Positions 43,355-51,216 of a stretch of DNA of 64,000 nucleotides are shown here, piece after piece. The stretch spans positions 3,207,668 through 3,271,667 of the forward strand of contig NZ_CP031337.1 in assembly GCF_003355495.1 (NCBI RefSeq), written 5' to 3'. Position numbers and translations under genes: made by a program. Numbering within the stretch: the first letter of the stretch is position 1; the number at the start of each line of letters is the position of its first letter. Under the pieces are notes generated by a model, which was given only the letters and a program-made list of their open reading frames with translations, was not told the origin of the DNA and did not search any database. Source of the stretch: Crenobacter cavernae. Lineage in GTDB: Bacteria > Pseudomonadota > Gammaproteobacteria > Burkholderiales > Chromobacteriaceae.

Positions 43355-44383
43355 ATGAAAGCGATCAACCGCATCATCGACAGCGCCCGCGCGGCCCCCA
43401 AGCGCATCGTGCTGTGCGAAGGCGACGATGCGCGCATCCTGAAGGCGGCGCAACGCGCCACCCGCGAAGGCACTGCCCGCATCCTGCTGGTGGGGGACGC
43501 CGGCCGCATCCGCCGAATCGCCGCCGACGAAGGCGTCGACCTTGCCGGCATGGAGCTGGTCGACCCGGCCACCTCTGCGCTCACGCCGTCCTTTGCGCAG
43601 AAGCTGTTCGCGCTGCGCCAGAAGAAGGGCATGACGCTGGAGGAAGCGAAACGCGAGGTGCTCAAGCCGCTGTGCTTCGCCAACCTGATGGTGCGCCTCG
43701 ACCACGCGGACGGCTCGGTCGCCGGCGCGGTCCACACCACCGCCGACGTGGTGCGCCACGCGATCCAGATCATCGGCGTCGACCCGTCGTTCAAGCTGGT
43801 TTCGAGCTTCTTTTTAATGATGCTCTGCGAGCCCTTCCACACGCTGAAGGGCGGGCTGATCTTTTCCGACTGCGGACTGGTGGTCGACCCCGACGCACAC
43901 GAACTGTCCGAGATCGCGATGGCTGCGGCCGACAGCGCCCGCAGCCTGCTGATGGACGAGCCGCGCGTCGCGATGCTGTCGTTCTCGACCAGCGGCAGCG
44001 CCAAGCACGCGGCGGTCGACAAGGTGGTCGAGGCGGCGCGCCGGGTCAGGGAACTGCGCCCCGGCCTCGCGATCGACGGCGACGTGCAGCTCGACGCGGC
44101 GATCGTCGCGGAGATCGCGAACCGCAAGGTCGATAACTCGGCGGTGAAGGGCCGCGCCAACGTGCTCGTTTTTCCCAGCCTCGAGGCCGGCAATATCGGC
44201 TACAAGTTGGCCGAGCGCGTCGGCGGCGCGAAGGCGATCGGTCCTCTGCTGCAGGGCCTGCAAAAACCGGCCAACGACCTGTCGCGCGGCTGTAGCGCCG
44301 ACGACGTCTTCTACGTCATCGCCGTGACCGTGGTCCAGGCGCAGACCGCCGCCGAACGACTGCCGGACGAAAAGCGATCATGA
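43355..44383 (+). CDS. pta: Phosphate acetyltransferase (Pta)
   Basis: A 342-residue short-form PTA_PTB enzyme that makes acetyl-CoA from acetyl phosphate. 'RIVLCEGDDARILKAAQRATREGTARILLVG' opens the fold; 'MVRLDHADGSVAGAVHTTADVVRHAIQIIG' and 'ARVLVFPSLEAGNIGYKL'-like segments (here NVLVFPSLEAGNIGYKL) are the conserved substrate motifs. GAGGAGCGA precedes ATG 43355. It takes the product of Xsc and overlaps the exporter gene by four bases (ATGA), so xsc-pta-tauE form one operon. Confidence 0.95.
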   Translation: MKAINRIIDSARAAPKRIVLCEGDDARILKAAQRATREGTARILLVGDAGRIRRIAADEGVDLAGMELVDPATSALTPSFAQKLFALRQKKGMTLEEAKREVLKPLCFANLMVRLDHADGSVAGAVHTTADVVRHAIQIIGVDPSFKLVSSFFLMMLCEPFHTLKGGLIFSDCGLVVDPDAHELSEIAMAAADSARSLLMDEPRVAMLSFSTSGSAKHAAVDKVVEAARRVRELRPGLAIDGDVQLDAAIVAEIANRKVDNSAVKGRANVLVFPSLEAGNIGYKLAERVGGAKAIGPLLQGLQKPANDLSRGCSADDVFYVIAVTVVQAQTAAERLPDEKRS

Positions 44384-45159
44384 CCGGCGAGATGCTGCTG
44401 CCCTTTCTCGCGCTGATGGGCGTCGCGAGCTACTTCCAGACCGTCACCGGCTTTGGCCTCGGCATGATCGTGATGGGCGCGACCAGCGGCCTAAACCTCG
44501 CGCCGGTGGCCTCGGTCGCGGCCGTCGTCAGCCTGGTGACGCTGGCCAACAGCGCGGTCGCGCTGCCCGGCAAGCTGCACCACATCGACTGGCGCGCGGT
44601 GCGCGCGGCCACCTTCGGCATCCTGCCGTCCATCGTCGCCGGCGTCCTGTTGCTCGACTACCTCTCCAGCGCCGCCTCCGACCTGCTGCAGCTCTTGCTC
44701 GGCGCGGTGATCCTGTACGGCGGGCTCGGCTCCGCGCTGCGCCCCGCGCCGCTCAAAGAGCGCTCGGGCGACGGCAGCTTCTTCGTCAGCGGCGTGTTCG
44801 GCGGGCTGCTCAGCGGAATGTTCGGCGTCTCCGGCCCGCCGCTGATCTTCCAGTTCTACCGCCAGCCGATGACCCTGGTCGAGATCCGATGCGTGCTGAT
44901 CCTGGTCTTCACGGTGACCTCGAGCACCCGCACGCTGTTCACCGCCTACCAGGGACAGCTGACCGCCGACATCTGGATGCAAAGCGCGCTCGCCGTGCCG
45001 GTGGTCGCGCTGGCGACGATCGCCGCGCGGCGCTACCCGCCGCCGCTCTCTGCGACGACGACGCGACGCGTCGCGTTCATCGTTTTGATGCTGATCGGGT
45101 GTCACCTCATGTTTCCTGCCTTGCTCCAATTGATAGGCGAAGCCACGGGAGGCAGATGA
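44380..45159 (+). CDS. tauE: TauE/SafE-family sulfite/anion exporter
   Basis: A 259-residue membrane protein with about eight helices in two related halves: 'GVASYFQTVTGFGLGMIVMG' in the first and 'GVFGGLLSGMFGVSGPPLIFQFY' in the second, the TauE/SafE hallmark. Within an xsc-pta operon it most likely exports the sulfite released by Xsc. Coupled to pta by ATGA overlap. Confidence 0.88.
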   Translation: MTGEMLLPFLALMGVASYFQTVTGFGLGMIVMGATSGLNLAPVASVAAVVSLVTLANSAVALPGKLHHIDWRAVRAATFGILPSIVAGVLLLDYLSSAASDLLQLLLGAVILYGGLGSALRPAPLKERSGDGSFFVSGVFGGLLSGMFGVSGPPLIFQFYRQPMTLVEIRCVLILVFTVTSSTRTLFTAYQGQLTADIWMQSALAVPVVALATIAARRYPPPLSATTTRRVAFIVLMLIGCHLMFPALLQLIGEATGGR

Positions 45160-45240
45160 CAACACCTAAACCCTGAGAACGTCCCCTACAGGGGAAGGCA
45201 ATCACCGAACGATGCCCCCACGACCTCAGGGCGATTTCGC

Positions 45241-47145
45241 ATGACTCGGGAGGCAACGATAAAAATGAAAATTTCGCACAAGGTTGGTTTTGCCGCCGCG
45301 GCGGTCCTGCTCGTGACGACCGGCCTCTTGTCGCTGCTACAGGTTCACCAGGTGCGCGACAGCCTTCGCAGTCAGGCAGAGTCGAACATCAAGGAGACCA
45401 GCAACGCGCTGGCGCGACAGATAGAAAACTGGCTGAACGCCAAGCTGCGGCTGATCGACATGGTGTCGCAACACATCGACGGCGATTTCGGCGCCGCGCA
45501 GATCCAGCGGGCTTTCGACCGGCCGCTACTCAAGAACGAGTTTCTGCTCGTCTTCGGCGGGCTGGACAGCGATGGCGCGAGGATCACCAACAACCCGGAC
45601 TGGAATCCCCCGGGCTGGGATGCGCGGACACGCCCATGGTTTCGGCTGGCCAAAAACGCCGAGCACGCCGTGTTGGCCGAGCCCTACCGCGACGTCGCCA
45701 GCGGCGAAGTGCTGATTTCCGCCGTCGGGAAACTCAGCGACAAGGGGCGCTTCATGGGGGCATTTGGCGGCGACCTGAGCCTGAAGACCATCTCCGACGC
45801 GGTCAATACCTTGAATTTCAACGGCGCCGGCTATGCGTTCCTGATGACGCGCTCCGGCAACATCATCGCCCACCCGGATGCCAAACTGGTTGGCAAACCC
45901 TACAGCCAGCTATTCGGCGGCCAAAGCCCCGCCTTGGAAAGCGCGCTGCGACCGGCAGACGACGGCGATCGATCGCTGCTGGTCTCGTTCGTGCCGCTTG
46001 CCGGGATCGAGGGCGTCGATTGGTATATCGGCGTGGTACTTAAAGACGACGCGGTGATGCGGGAAGCCGACGCGCTCAGTTTGCGCGCGGTCATCGGCAC
46101 CGTTGCCGGCGTCCTGGTCAGCCTGCTGATTCTGGTGACGCTCGTGTCCCGCCTGCTCAAGCCCTTGTCGCGACTCTATGATTCGCTGCAGGACATCAAC
46201 CGGGGCGAGGGCGATTTGACCCAGCGCCTGCCCGTCGAGGGCAAGGATGAAATCGCCTTGCTGTCCCGTGAGTTCAACAGGCTATTGCAGACGCTGCAGT
46301 CGCTGATCGGTGACATTGTGGAACGCTCGTACCAGGTTCGCGAGACCAGCGAACTGACATCGCAGCACGCCAGCCATGCGGCCAGCCGGCTTCATCGCCA
46401 GATGATCGAGCTGGACCGACTGGCCAACGCCATGGGCGCCATGACCGTGACCGCCGAGGACGTCGCGCAACACGCCCAGTCGGCAGCGGACGCGGCCATC
46501 TCGGCCAACGTTGAAACTGCAAAAGGCGTCGGCGTCGTTTCGCGCTCGACCAAGGCCATCAAGCAGCTGGCGGCTGACATGGATGAAACCCGCCATTCGA
46601 TCATCCTGTTGGCCAAGCAGAGTCAGGGCATCGAATCGATCCTGTCCGTCATCACGAGCATCGCCGACCAGACCAATCTGCTCGCCCTGAACGCGTCGAT
46701 CGAAGCCGCGCGGGCCGGCGACGCCGGCCGTGGCTTCGCGGTGGTCGCCGACGAAGTCCGCGCGCTGGCGTCGCTCACTCAGGAATCGACCCACGAGATC
46801 CGCGCGATGATCGAGCAGCTGCAGAACGGGGTCAAACTGGCGGAAACGCGCATGCAGGAAAACAGCGACGCGGCCAGCAGGACCGCGGCGGAGGCGAGCT
46901 CGGCCAAGGACATCCTCGGCCGGACCCGTCAGGCGATGACCCGGATCAACGATATGAATTTGCACATCGCCGACGTCGCCAGACGGCAAAGCACGGCCAC
47001 CTGCGAGATCAACCTCAATACGAAGCTCATTCGCGACATCAGCCATGAAGTGGCGGAAGGGGCGGAACTGCAAGCCGGTCATTGCGCATCGGTGGCGGAA
47101 CAGTTGTGCCAGCAGGACGAACGGCTCCGGCACTTCAAAGTGTGA
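45241..47145 (+). CDS. Methyl-accepting chemotaxis protein with dCACHE sensor
   Basis: A 634-residue chemoreceptor (626 if ATG 45265, MKISHK, is used). One membrane helix near residues 17-38, a periplasmic dCACHE domain (about 40-275; 'WNPPGWDARTRPWFRLA' and 'FGGDLSLKTI' are its ligand-side elements), a second helix near 280-305, HAMP ('DINRGEGDLTQRLPVEGKDEIALLSREFN') and the signalling hairpin 'QTNLLALNASIEAARAGDAGRGFAVVADEVRALA'. No C-terminal CheR pentapeptide is seen. The RxxWF pattern in the sensor resembles amino acid and amine sensors. Linked to the xsc operon 80 bp upstream, it may sense taurine or another sulfonate (inference). Three copies of the repeated word. Confidence 0.92.
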   Translation: MTREATIKMKISHKVGFAAAAVLLVTTGLLSLLQVHQVRDSLRSQAESNIKETSNALARQIENWLNAKLRLIDMVSQHIDGDFGAAQIQRAFDRPLLKNEFLLVFGGLDSDGARITNNPDWNPPGWDARTRPWFRLAKNAEHAVLAEPYRDVASGEVLISAVGKLSDKGRFMGAFGGDLSLKTISDAVNTLNFNGAGYAFLMTRSGNIIAHPDAKLVGKPYSQLFGGQSPALESALRPADDGDRSLLVSFVPLAGIEGVDWYIGVVLKDDAVMREADALSLRAVIGTVAGVLVSLLILVTLVSRLLKPLSRLYDSLQDINRGEGDLTQRLPVEGKDEIALLSREFNRLLQTLQSLIGDIVERSYQVRETSELTSQHASHAASRLHRQMIELDRLANAMGAMTVTAEDVAQHAQSAADAAISANVETAKGVGVVSRSTKAIKQLAADMDETRHSIILLAKQSQGIESILSVITSIADQTNLLALNASIEAARAGDAGRGFAVVADEVRALASLTQESTHEIRAMIEQLQNGVKLAETRMQENSDAASRTAAEASSAKDILGRTRQAMTRINDMNLHIADVARRQSTATCEINLNTKLIRDISHEVAEGAELQAGHCASVAEQLCQQDERLRHFKV

Positions 47146-47192
47146 CCCCGAACCGGGGCGATCGAGACCGAAGAGCGCATCCGACGAAACGC

Positions 47193-47238
47193 AGATCGCC
47201 GACCGGCTGGCTGACACCAACCGGTCGGCGATCTCTTT
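47193..47238 (+). terminator. Terminator of the chemoreceptor gene
   Basis: AGATCGCCGACCGG (47193-47206) / CCGGTCGGCGATCT (47221-47234), 14-nt loop, then CTTTG. Between convergent genes. Confidence 0.8.
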
Positions 47239-47312
47239 GCCGCGTCTGGCCTACCACCCCAGGAAAGCCGCGCCCCGCTGCGACTTCTGCACGCAAACAG
47301 TCTTGCCCCGGA

Positions 47313-49034
47313 TCAGCGCCGACCGCGACCGCCGATCAATTGCACGATCTCGGAGAACAGCGGCGTATCGAGCGGTCGGGACAGGTCCGTCGCCAGACAG
47401 CGGCGGTAATAGGGGCTGAGGTCGAGCCCGACGCCGATGCCGAGCACCTCGACGTCGCGCATGGCCTCGTGACGCGCGACCACTTCCTTCAGGTGATTGT
47501 CGAGATAATAAGGATCGTTGGCCTGGCCGGTCGCGCCGTCCATCGGGCTGCCGTCGGAGACGACGATCAATATCCGCCGCGCCTCGCCGCGGGCGAGCAG
47601 TCGCGAGCAAGCCCAGTCGACCGCCTCACCGTCCACCCCCTCGCGGAACAGGTCGGCCTTGAAGAGCGCCGCGATGTCGGCACGTGCGCGCCGCCAGCTC
47701 CGGTCCGCATCCTTGAACACCATGTGGCAGACTTCGTTGAGCCGCCCCGGATTTCTGGGACGGCCACGGGCCAGCCAGTCGAGCCGGGCGCGGCCGCCGT
47801 TCCAGGCGCCGGTGGTGAAGCCCAGCACCTCGGTCGCCACACCGGCCATTTCGAGCGCGCGCACCAGGATGTCGATCATCATGGTCACCGCTTCGATATG
47901 CGCCTTCATCGAGCCCGAACAGTCGACGAGGAAACTCACGACGCAGTCGGCCTCCATCTTGTACTGCTCGAGACGAAACAGCCGCCGCTCCGCCGGCGAA
48001 CTGATCAATTGCGCCAGGCGACGGCCGTCGATCCGCCCCTGCTCTTCGCCGAAGGACCAGCCGTCCCGCCGCGGCACCGCGAGGACCGCCGTCAACTGAT
48101 GCGCCAGCCTACCCAGGTTGACGCCTTGCTCGGCGATGCGCCTGTCGAGACGTTCGCGGTACTCGCGTAACAAGGCCTTGCGAACCAGCGTGCCGGCGTC
48201 GACCTTTCTGTCGTAGCGCGTGGTATAGACGCGGTAGCCGTGGCCGGATTCCTCCAGCACACGGCTGCGGCCGGTGGGCGCCGTGGCGATCGTGTCGGGC
48301 TCCTCGTCGTCGAAGTCGAGCAGCAGCGAGAACGCCGCGCTCGCGGCGTCCTCTTCGTCGGCCCCCTCTTCCGCCGCCTGCTCCGCGCGGGCCGAGCGGA
48401 TCATCCCGCCGACGAGCCGCGCCATCTCGAGCGCATGGCCGGCGAAAGCGGCCTGGTCGTCGCGGTGCCGGCGCAGGCCGGCCAGCGCAAAGCCTATCGC
48501 CGGCACGATGGCCGCGCGCGTGACCTCGATCAGGTCTTCGGTTTCCTCGAGCACCGGCCAGCCCGTCAGCCGCGACCACGAGATCTGCGCCACCGTATAT
48601 AGCAGGATGCCCAGATGACCCTCGGCCAACCCCGAGCGATGAAAGGCGCGCGACCATGCCTCGAAGCGGTGGCGAAGGTTTTGCGCCACACCCGGCATGC
48701 CGGGTGGCAGCCGGGTCTCGCAGCGCAGCTGTTCCAAGAGCTCGAAGAGTAGCCGCTCGACCGGGTCGCCGGGACAAAGCCTTCGGTGCAGCCCGGCGTC
48801 GGAATGGGCCAAGCGCAAGGCCGCGCCGTCGGCGGCGCCGCGGAACGACGTGAAGTCGTCCGACGCCGGGTCGGTGCGCAGGTGCGGGGCGTGAAGCGGC
48901 AGCGGCCTGAGGTCACGGCAAAGACGGCCTTGCCGGTAATGCAGCGCGGCGTCGCCGGTCAGCGCGCGCACCGCCGCCGCGCACAACTCCTCAAGCTTCT
49001 GCTGGCGGCGGGCCTTTTGCTGGGCGGACACCAT
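47313..49034 (-). CDS. CobT-like VWA-domain protein (copy 1)
   Basis: A 573-residue cytoplasmic protein. The N-terminal half is helical with an acidic stretch ('EEGADEEDAASAAF'); the C-terminal von Willebrand A domain has an intact MIDAS, D371-C-S-G-S-M, and 'ILIVVSDGSPMDGATGQANDPYYLDNHLKEVV'. It resembles the CobT subunit of aerobic cobaltochelatase but no CobN or other cobalamin gene is present, so it is better read as the VWA partner of a MoxR-type AAA+ chaperone. ATG 49034 overlaps the cobS-like stop (ATGA). Its substrate in this sulfonate cluster is unknown. Confidence 0.82.
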   Translation of the reverse strand: MVSAQQKARRQQKLEELCAAAVRALTGDAALHYRQGRLCRDLRPLPLHAPHLRTDPASDDFTSFRGAADGAALRLAHSDAGLHRRLCPGDPVERLLFELLEQLRCETRLPPGMPGVAQNLRHRFEAWSRAFHRSGLAEGHLGILLYTVAQISWSRLTGWPVLEETEDLIEVTRAAIVPAIGFALAGLRRHRDDQAAFAGHALEMARLVGGMIRSARAEQAAEEGADEEDAASAAFSLLLDFDDEEPDTIATAPTGRSRVLEESGHGYRVYTTRYDRKVDAGTLVRKALLREYRERLDRRIAEQGVNLGRLAHQLTAVLAVPRRDGWSFGEEQGRIDGRRLAQLISSPAERRLFRLEQYKMEADCVVSFLVDCSGSMKAHIEAVTMMIDILVRALEMAGVATEVLGFTTGAWNGGRARLDWLARGRPRNPGRLNEVCHMVFKDADRSWRRARADIAALFKADLFREGVDGEAVDWACSRLLARGEARRILIVVSDGSPMDGATGQANDPYYLDNHLKEVVARHEAMRDVEVLGIGVGLDLSPYYRRCLATDLSRPLDTPLFSEIVQLIGGRGRR

Positions 49035-50014
49035 CAGCGCGGCCCCGGCTCGTCGATCGGCGAGGCTTCGAGTTCCCGGCCAAAGCATCGCTGGAAGTAT
49101 TCGGCCACGATAGGCCGCTCGGCTTCGTCGCATTTGTTGACGAAGGTCAGACGGAAGGCGAGCGCGTGATCGCGGAAGATCTGGCTGTTTTCCGCCCAGG
49201 TGATCACCGTTCGCGGCGACATCAGCGTCGAGAGGTCACCCGCCGCGAAACCTTTGCGCGTGAGCTCGGCCAAGCTCACCATCGCCTCGATCAGCGCGCG
49301 ACCGGCCTCGTCGGCGAGTTCGGGCACGCGGGCGAGCACGATGCCGGCCTCTTCCTCGCGCGGCAGGTAGTTGAGCGTGGCGACGACGTTCCAGCGGTCG
49401 ATCTGCGCGTGATTCAGCACCTGGGTGCCGTGGTACAGGCCGTTCAGGTTGCCCAAGCCCACGGTGTTGGACGTGGCGAACAGCCGGAAGTAAGGATGCG
49501 GGTGGATCACCCGGTTCTGGTCGAGCAGGGTGAACTTGCCGTCGCGCTCGAGGATGCGCTGGATGACGAACATCACGTCCGGGCGGCCGGCGTCGTACTC
49601 GTCGAAGATCAGCGCGACCGGCCGCTGCAGCGCCCACGGCACGATGCCTTCCTGGAATTCGGTGACCTGGCGGCCGTCGCGCACGACGATGGCGTCCTTG
49701 CCGACCAGGTCGAGACGACTGATATGACCGTCGAGGTTGACCCGCACGCAGGGCCAGTTGAGCCGGGCGGCGACCTGTTCGATGTGGGTCGACTTCCCGG
49801 TTCCATGCAGCCCCTGCACCATGACCCGCCTGTCGCGGGTGAAGCCGGCCAGGATCGCCAGTGTCACTTCCGGGTTGAAGCGGTAGGCGTCGTCGATTTC
49901 CGGCACATGGTCGTCGCGCTCGCCGAACGCGGGCACCATCAGGCCGGAATCGATGCCGAAAAGGCTGCGCACCGGGACCAGTCTGTCCGGTTTGCCAAGC
50001 ACGATATCTGTCAC
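49034..50014 (-). CDS. CobS-like MoxR-family AAA+ ATPase (copy 1)
   Basis: A 326-residue AAA+ ATPase. Walker A is GLHGTGKST at residues 68-76, Walker B 'ALIFDEYD' at 134-141, and sensor 1 'FRLFATSNT'. The opening 'VPVRSLFGIDSGLMVPAFGERDDHVPEIDDAYRFNPEVTLAIL' is close to CobS. GTG start with AAGAGGAGAGGAAC upstream. Works as a ring ATPase with the CobT-like VWA protein encoded just downstream. It points towards the chemoreceptor and away from iclR copy 2. Confidence 0.88.
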   Translation of the reverse strand: MTDIVLGKPDRLVPVRSLFGIDSGLMVPAFGERDDHVPEIDDAYRFNPEVTLAILAGFTRDRRVMVQGLHGTGKSTHIEQVAARLNWPCVRVNLDGHISRLDLVGKDAIVVRDGRQVTEFQEGIVPWALQRPVALIFDEYDAGRPDVMFVIQRILERDGKFTLLDQNRVIHPHPYFRLFATSNTVGLGNLNGLYHGTQVLNHAQIDRWNVVATLNYLPREEEAGIVLARVPELADEAGRALIEAMVSLAELTRKGFAAGDLSTLMSPRTVITWAENSQIFRDHALAFRLTFVNKCDEAERPIVAEYFQRCFGRELEASPIDEPGPR

Positions 50015-50108
50015 GTTCCTCTCCTCTTACATCGTCAATCGGCCGGGGCGACGCCCCGGTTTTCATTGCCTCGGCGGGTCAGCCCGCCACTGCGGCATGG
50101 CCGCGCAT

Positions 50109-50130
50109 GAAAGAGAGCCCTGCCCGGGCT
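50109..50130 (-). terminator. Weak terminator after iclR copy 2
   Basis: AGCCC (50116-50120) / GGGCT (50126-50130) with a 5-nt loop; on the minus strand CTCTTTC follows. It sits about 50 bp past the iclR stop. The 165-bp gap 50,015-50,179 also holds a GC hairpin at 50,040-50,060 (CCGGGGCG/CGCCCCGG then TTTT), and must carry the cobS promoter, which I could not identify. Confidence 0.45.
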
Positions 50131-50179
50131 TTCTTTCAGAGGGTTCGATCGGACGAAGAAGAGGGATCGTGGCTTCGGC

Positions 50180-51049
50180 TTACTCTGTCTCTTCCGTGTC
50201 CCCCCGCCCTGCCGCCGCCTCGGCCTCGATCGCCGCCAGCGCCGCCGCCGCCCGCTGCAACGCCGGCAGGAAGTGCACCGCCTTGTCCGGCGTCAGACGC
50301 ATGATCGGCGCCTGCAGCGCCACCCCCAGGTTCGACTTCCCGCCGTCCGGTGCCGGCACCAGCACCCCGACGCACAACAGCCCCGGCAGGAACTCCTCGT
50401 CGTCCAGCGCGTAGCCGGCGCGCTTCACCCGCTCGATCTCCGCCTCCAGCCGCTCCAGGTCGGTCAGCGTGTTCTCGGTGTAGCGCGCCAACGGCACGTG
50501 CGCCAACAGCCGCCGCCGCTGCGCCGGGCTCAGCTGCGCCAGGAACAGTTTGCCGGTCGCCGAGCAGTGCGCCGGCACCCGCGAGCCCGGGTGCAGGTAG
50601 AAGCGCAGCGGCGCCGCCGTCTCCACCCGGTCCAGGTACAGCACCTCGCTGCCCGAGAACGCGGTCAGGTTGCAGCTCTCGCCCACTTCCTCGACCAGCT
50701 GACGCAGCACCGCGTGCCGCGCGCCGTGCGCGGTGTTGTTCAGCAGCAGGTTCTCCGCCAAGCGCCGCAGCCGCACGCCGGTGCTGTAGTGACGGCCGGC
50801 GCCGTCGCGCTGCAGCCGCACGCCGGTGCTGTAGTGACGGCCGGCGCCGTCGCGCTGCAGCATGCCGGCCGCCTCCAGTTGCTGCAGCATCCGGTGCAGC
50901 GTCGGCTTGGGCAGCCCGGTCTCGTCCACCAGCCCCTGCAGCGTGAAGAACTGGTCCTTCTCGGCGATCACTTCCAGCAGCCCGAACAGCCGCAGCGTCG
51001 GCGTGTCGCCGTCGAGTTTCGCGTCGCCCTTGGTGCGCGTGTCGTTCAT
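50180..51049 (-). CDS. IclR-family regulator (copy 2)
   Basis: Same 289-residue protein as copy 1, including the doubled wing, except for the last residues (GDTEETE) and a TAA in place of a TAG stop. The final 25-30 bp and all sequence beyond differ from copy 1 because the flank here is the cobS side and not the DadA-like gene. Confidence 0.9.
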   Translation of the reverse strand: MNDTRTKGDAKLDGDTPTLRLFGLLEVIAEKDQFFTLQGLVDETGLPKPTLHRMLQQLEAAGMLQRDGAGRHYSTGVRLQRDGAGRHYSTGVRLRRLAENLLLNNTAHGARHAVLRQLVEEVGESCNLTAFSGSEVLYLDRVETAAPLRFYLHPGSRVPAHCSATGKLFLAQLSPAQRRRLLAHVPLARYTENTLTDLERLEAEIERVKRAGYALDDEEFLPGLLCVGVLVPAPDGGKSNLGVALQAPIMRLTPDKAVHFLPALQRAAAALAAIEAEAAAGRGDTEETE

Positions 51050-51216
51050 GGTCGTCCCATCATAGTTCAGTTTCGTTTATAGATACAAATTGTACCGTTT
51101 ATTGAAATTTGTTGTTGACCGGCGCGCGGCTTCGCCCTACATTCCAATCACAAATCACTTTTCGGAACGTTTGGTTTCGTTTTTTGTTTTTCGTCCACCC
51201 ACGGAGACAGCGCACC

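Larger units (their letters stand above)
40414..50204. repeat. 9,791-bp tandem repeat unit, copy 1
   Basis: The unit runs from the 3' end of iclR through xsc, pta, tauE/safE, the chemoreceptor, the cobT-like and cobS-like genes and the following intergenic region. Position n matches n+9,791 base for base as far as I compared, up to about 57,200. The left edge is inside the last 30 bp of iclR, where copy 1 differs. Confidence 0.95.

Noticed and set aside
41357..43759. 800-residue open frame antisense to xsc and pta (also at 51148-53550 and 61300-63324)
   Set aside because: It is the complement of GC-rich codons of xsc/pta, has no domain, is rich in Arg/His/Ala/Val, and disappears as a unit where xsc copy 3 has a frameshift. 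A shadow frame.
1015..49273. Chi-like or restriction-site explanation for TTGGCCGAG
   Set aside because: It contains the palindromic GGCC core, but GGCC alone occurs everywhere; the excess is for the full asymmetric 9-10-mer on both strands and in inverted pairs at gene ends, which neither a Chi site nor a restriction site predicts.
47313..50014. Aerobic cobaltochelatase for vitamin B12 synthesis
   Set aside because: The large CobN subunit and all other cobalamin genes are absent, and the context is sulfonate metabolism.
50015..50179. A mobile element at the repeat junction
   Set aside because: No transposase, terminal inverted repeats, integrase or target-site duplication around 50.2 or 40.4 kb; the junction lies inside iclR homology.
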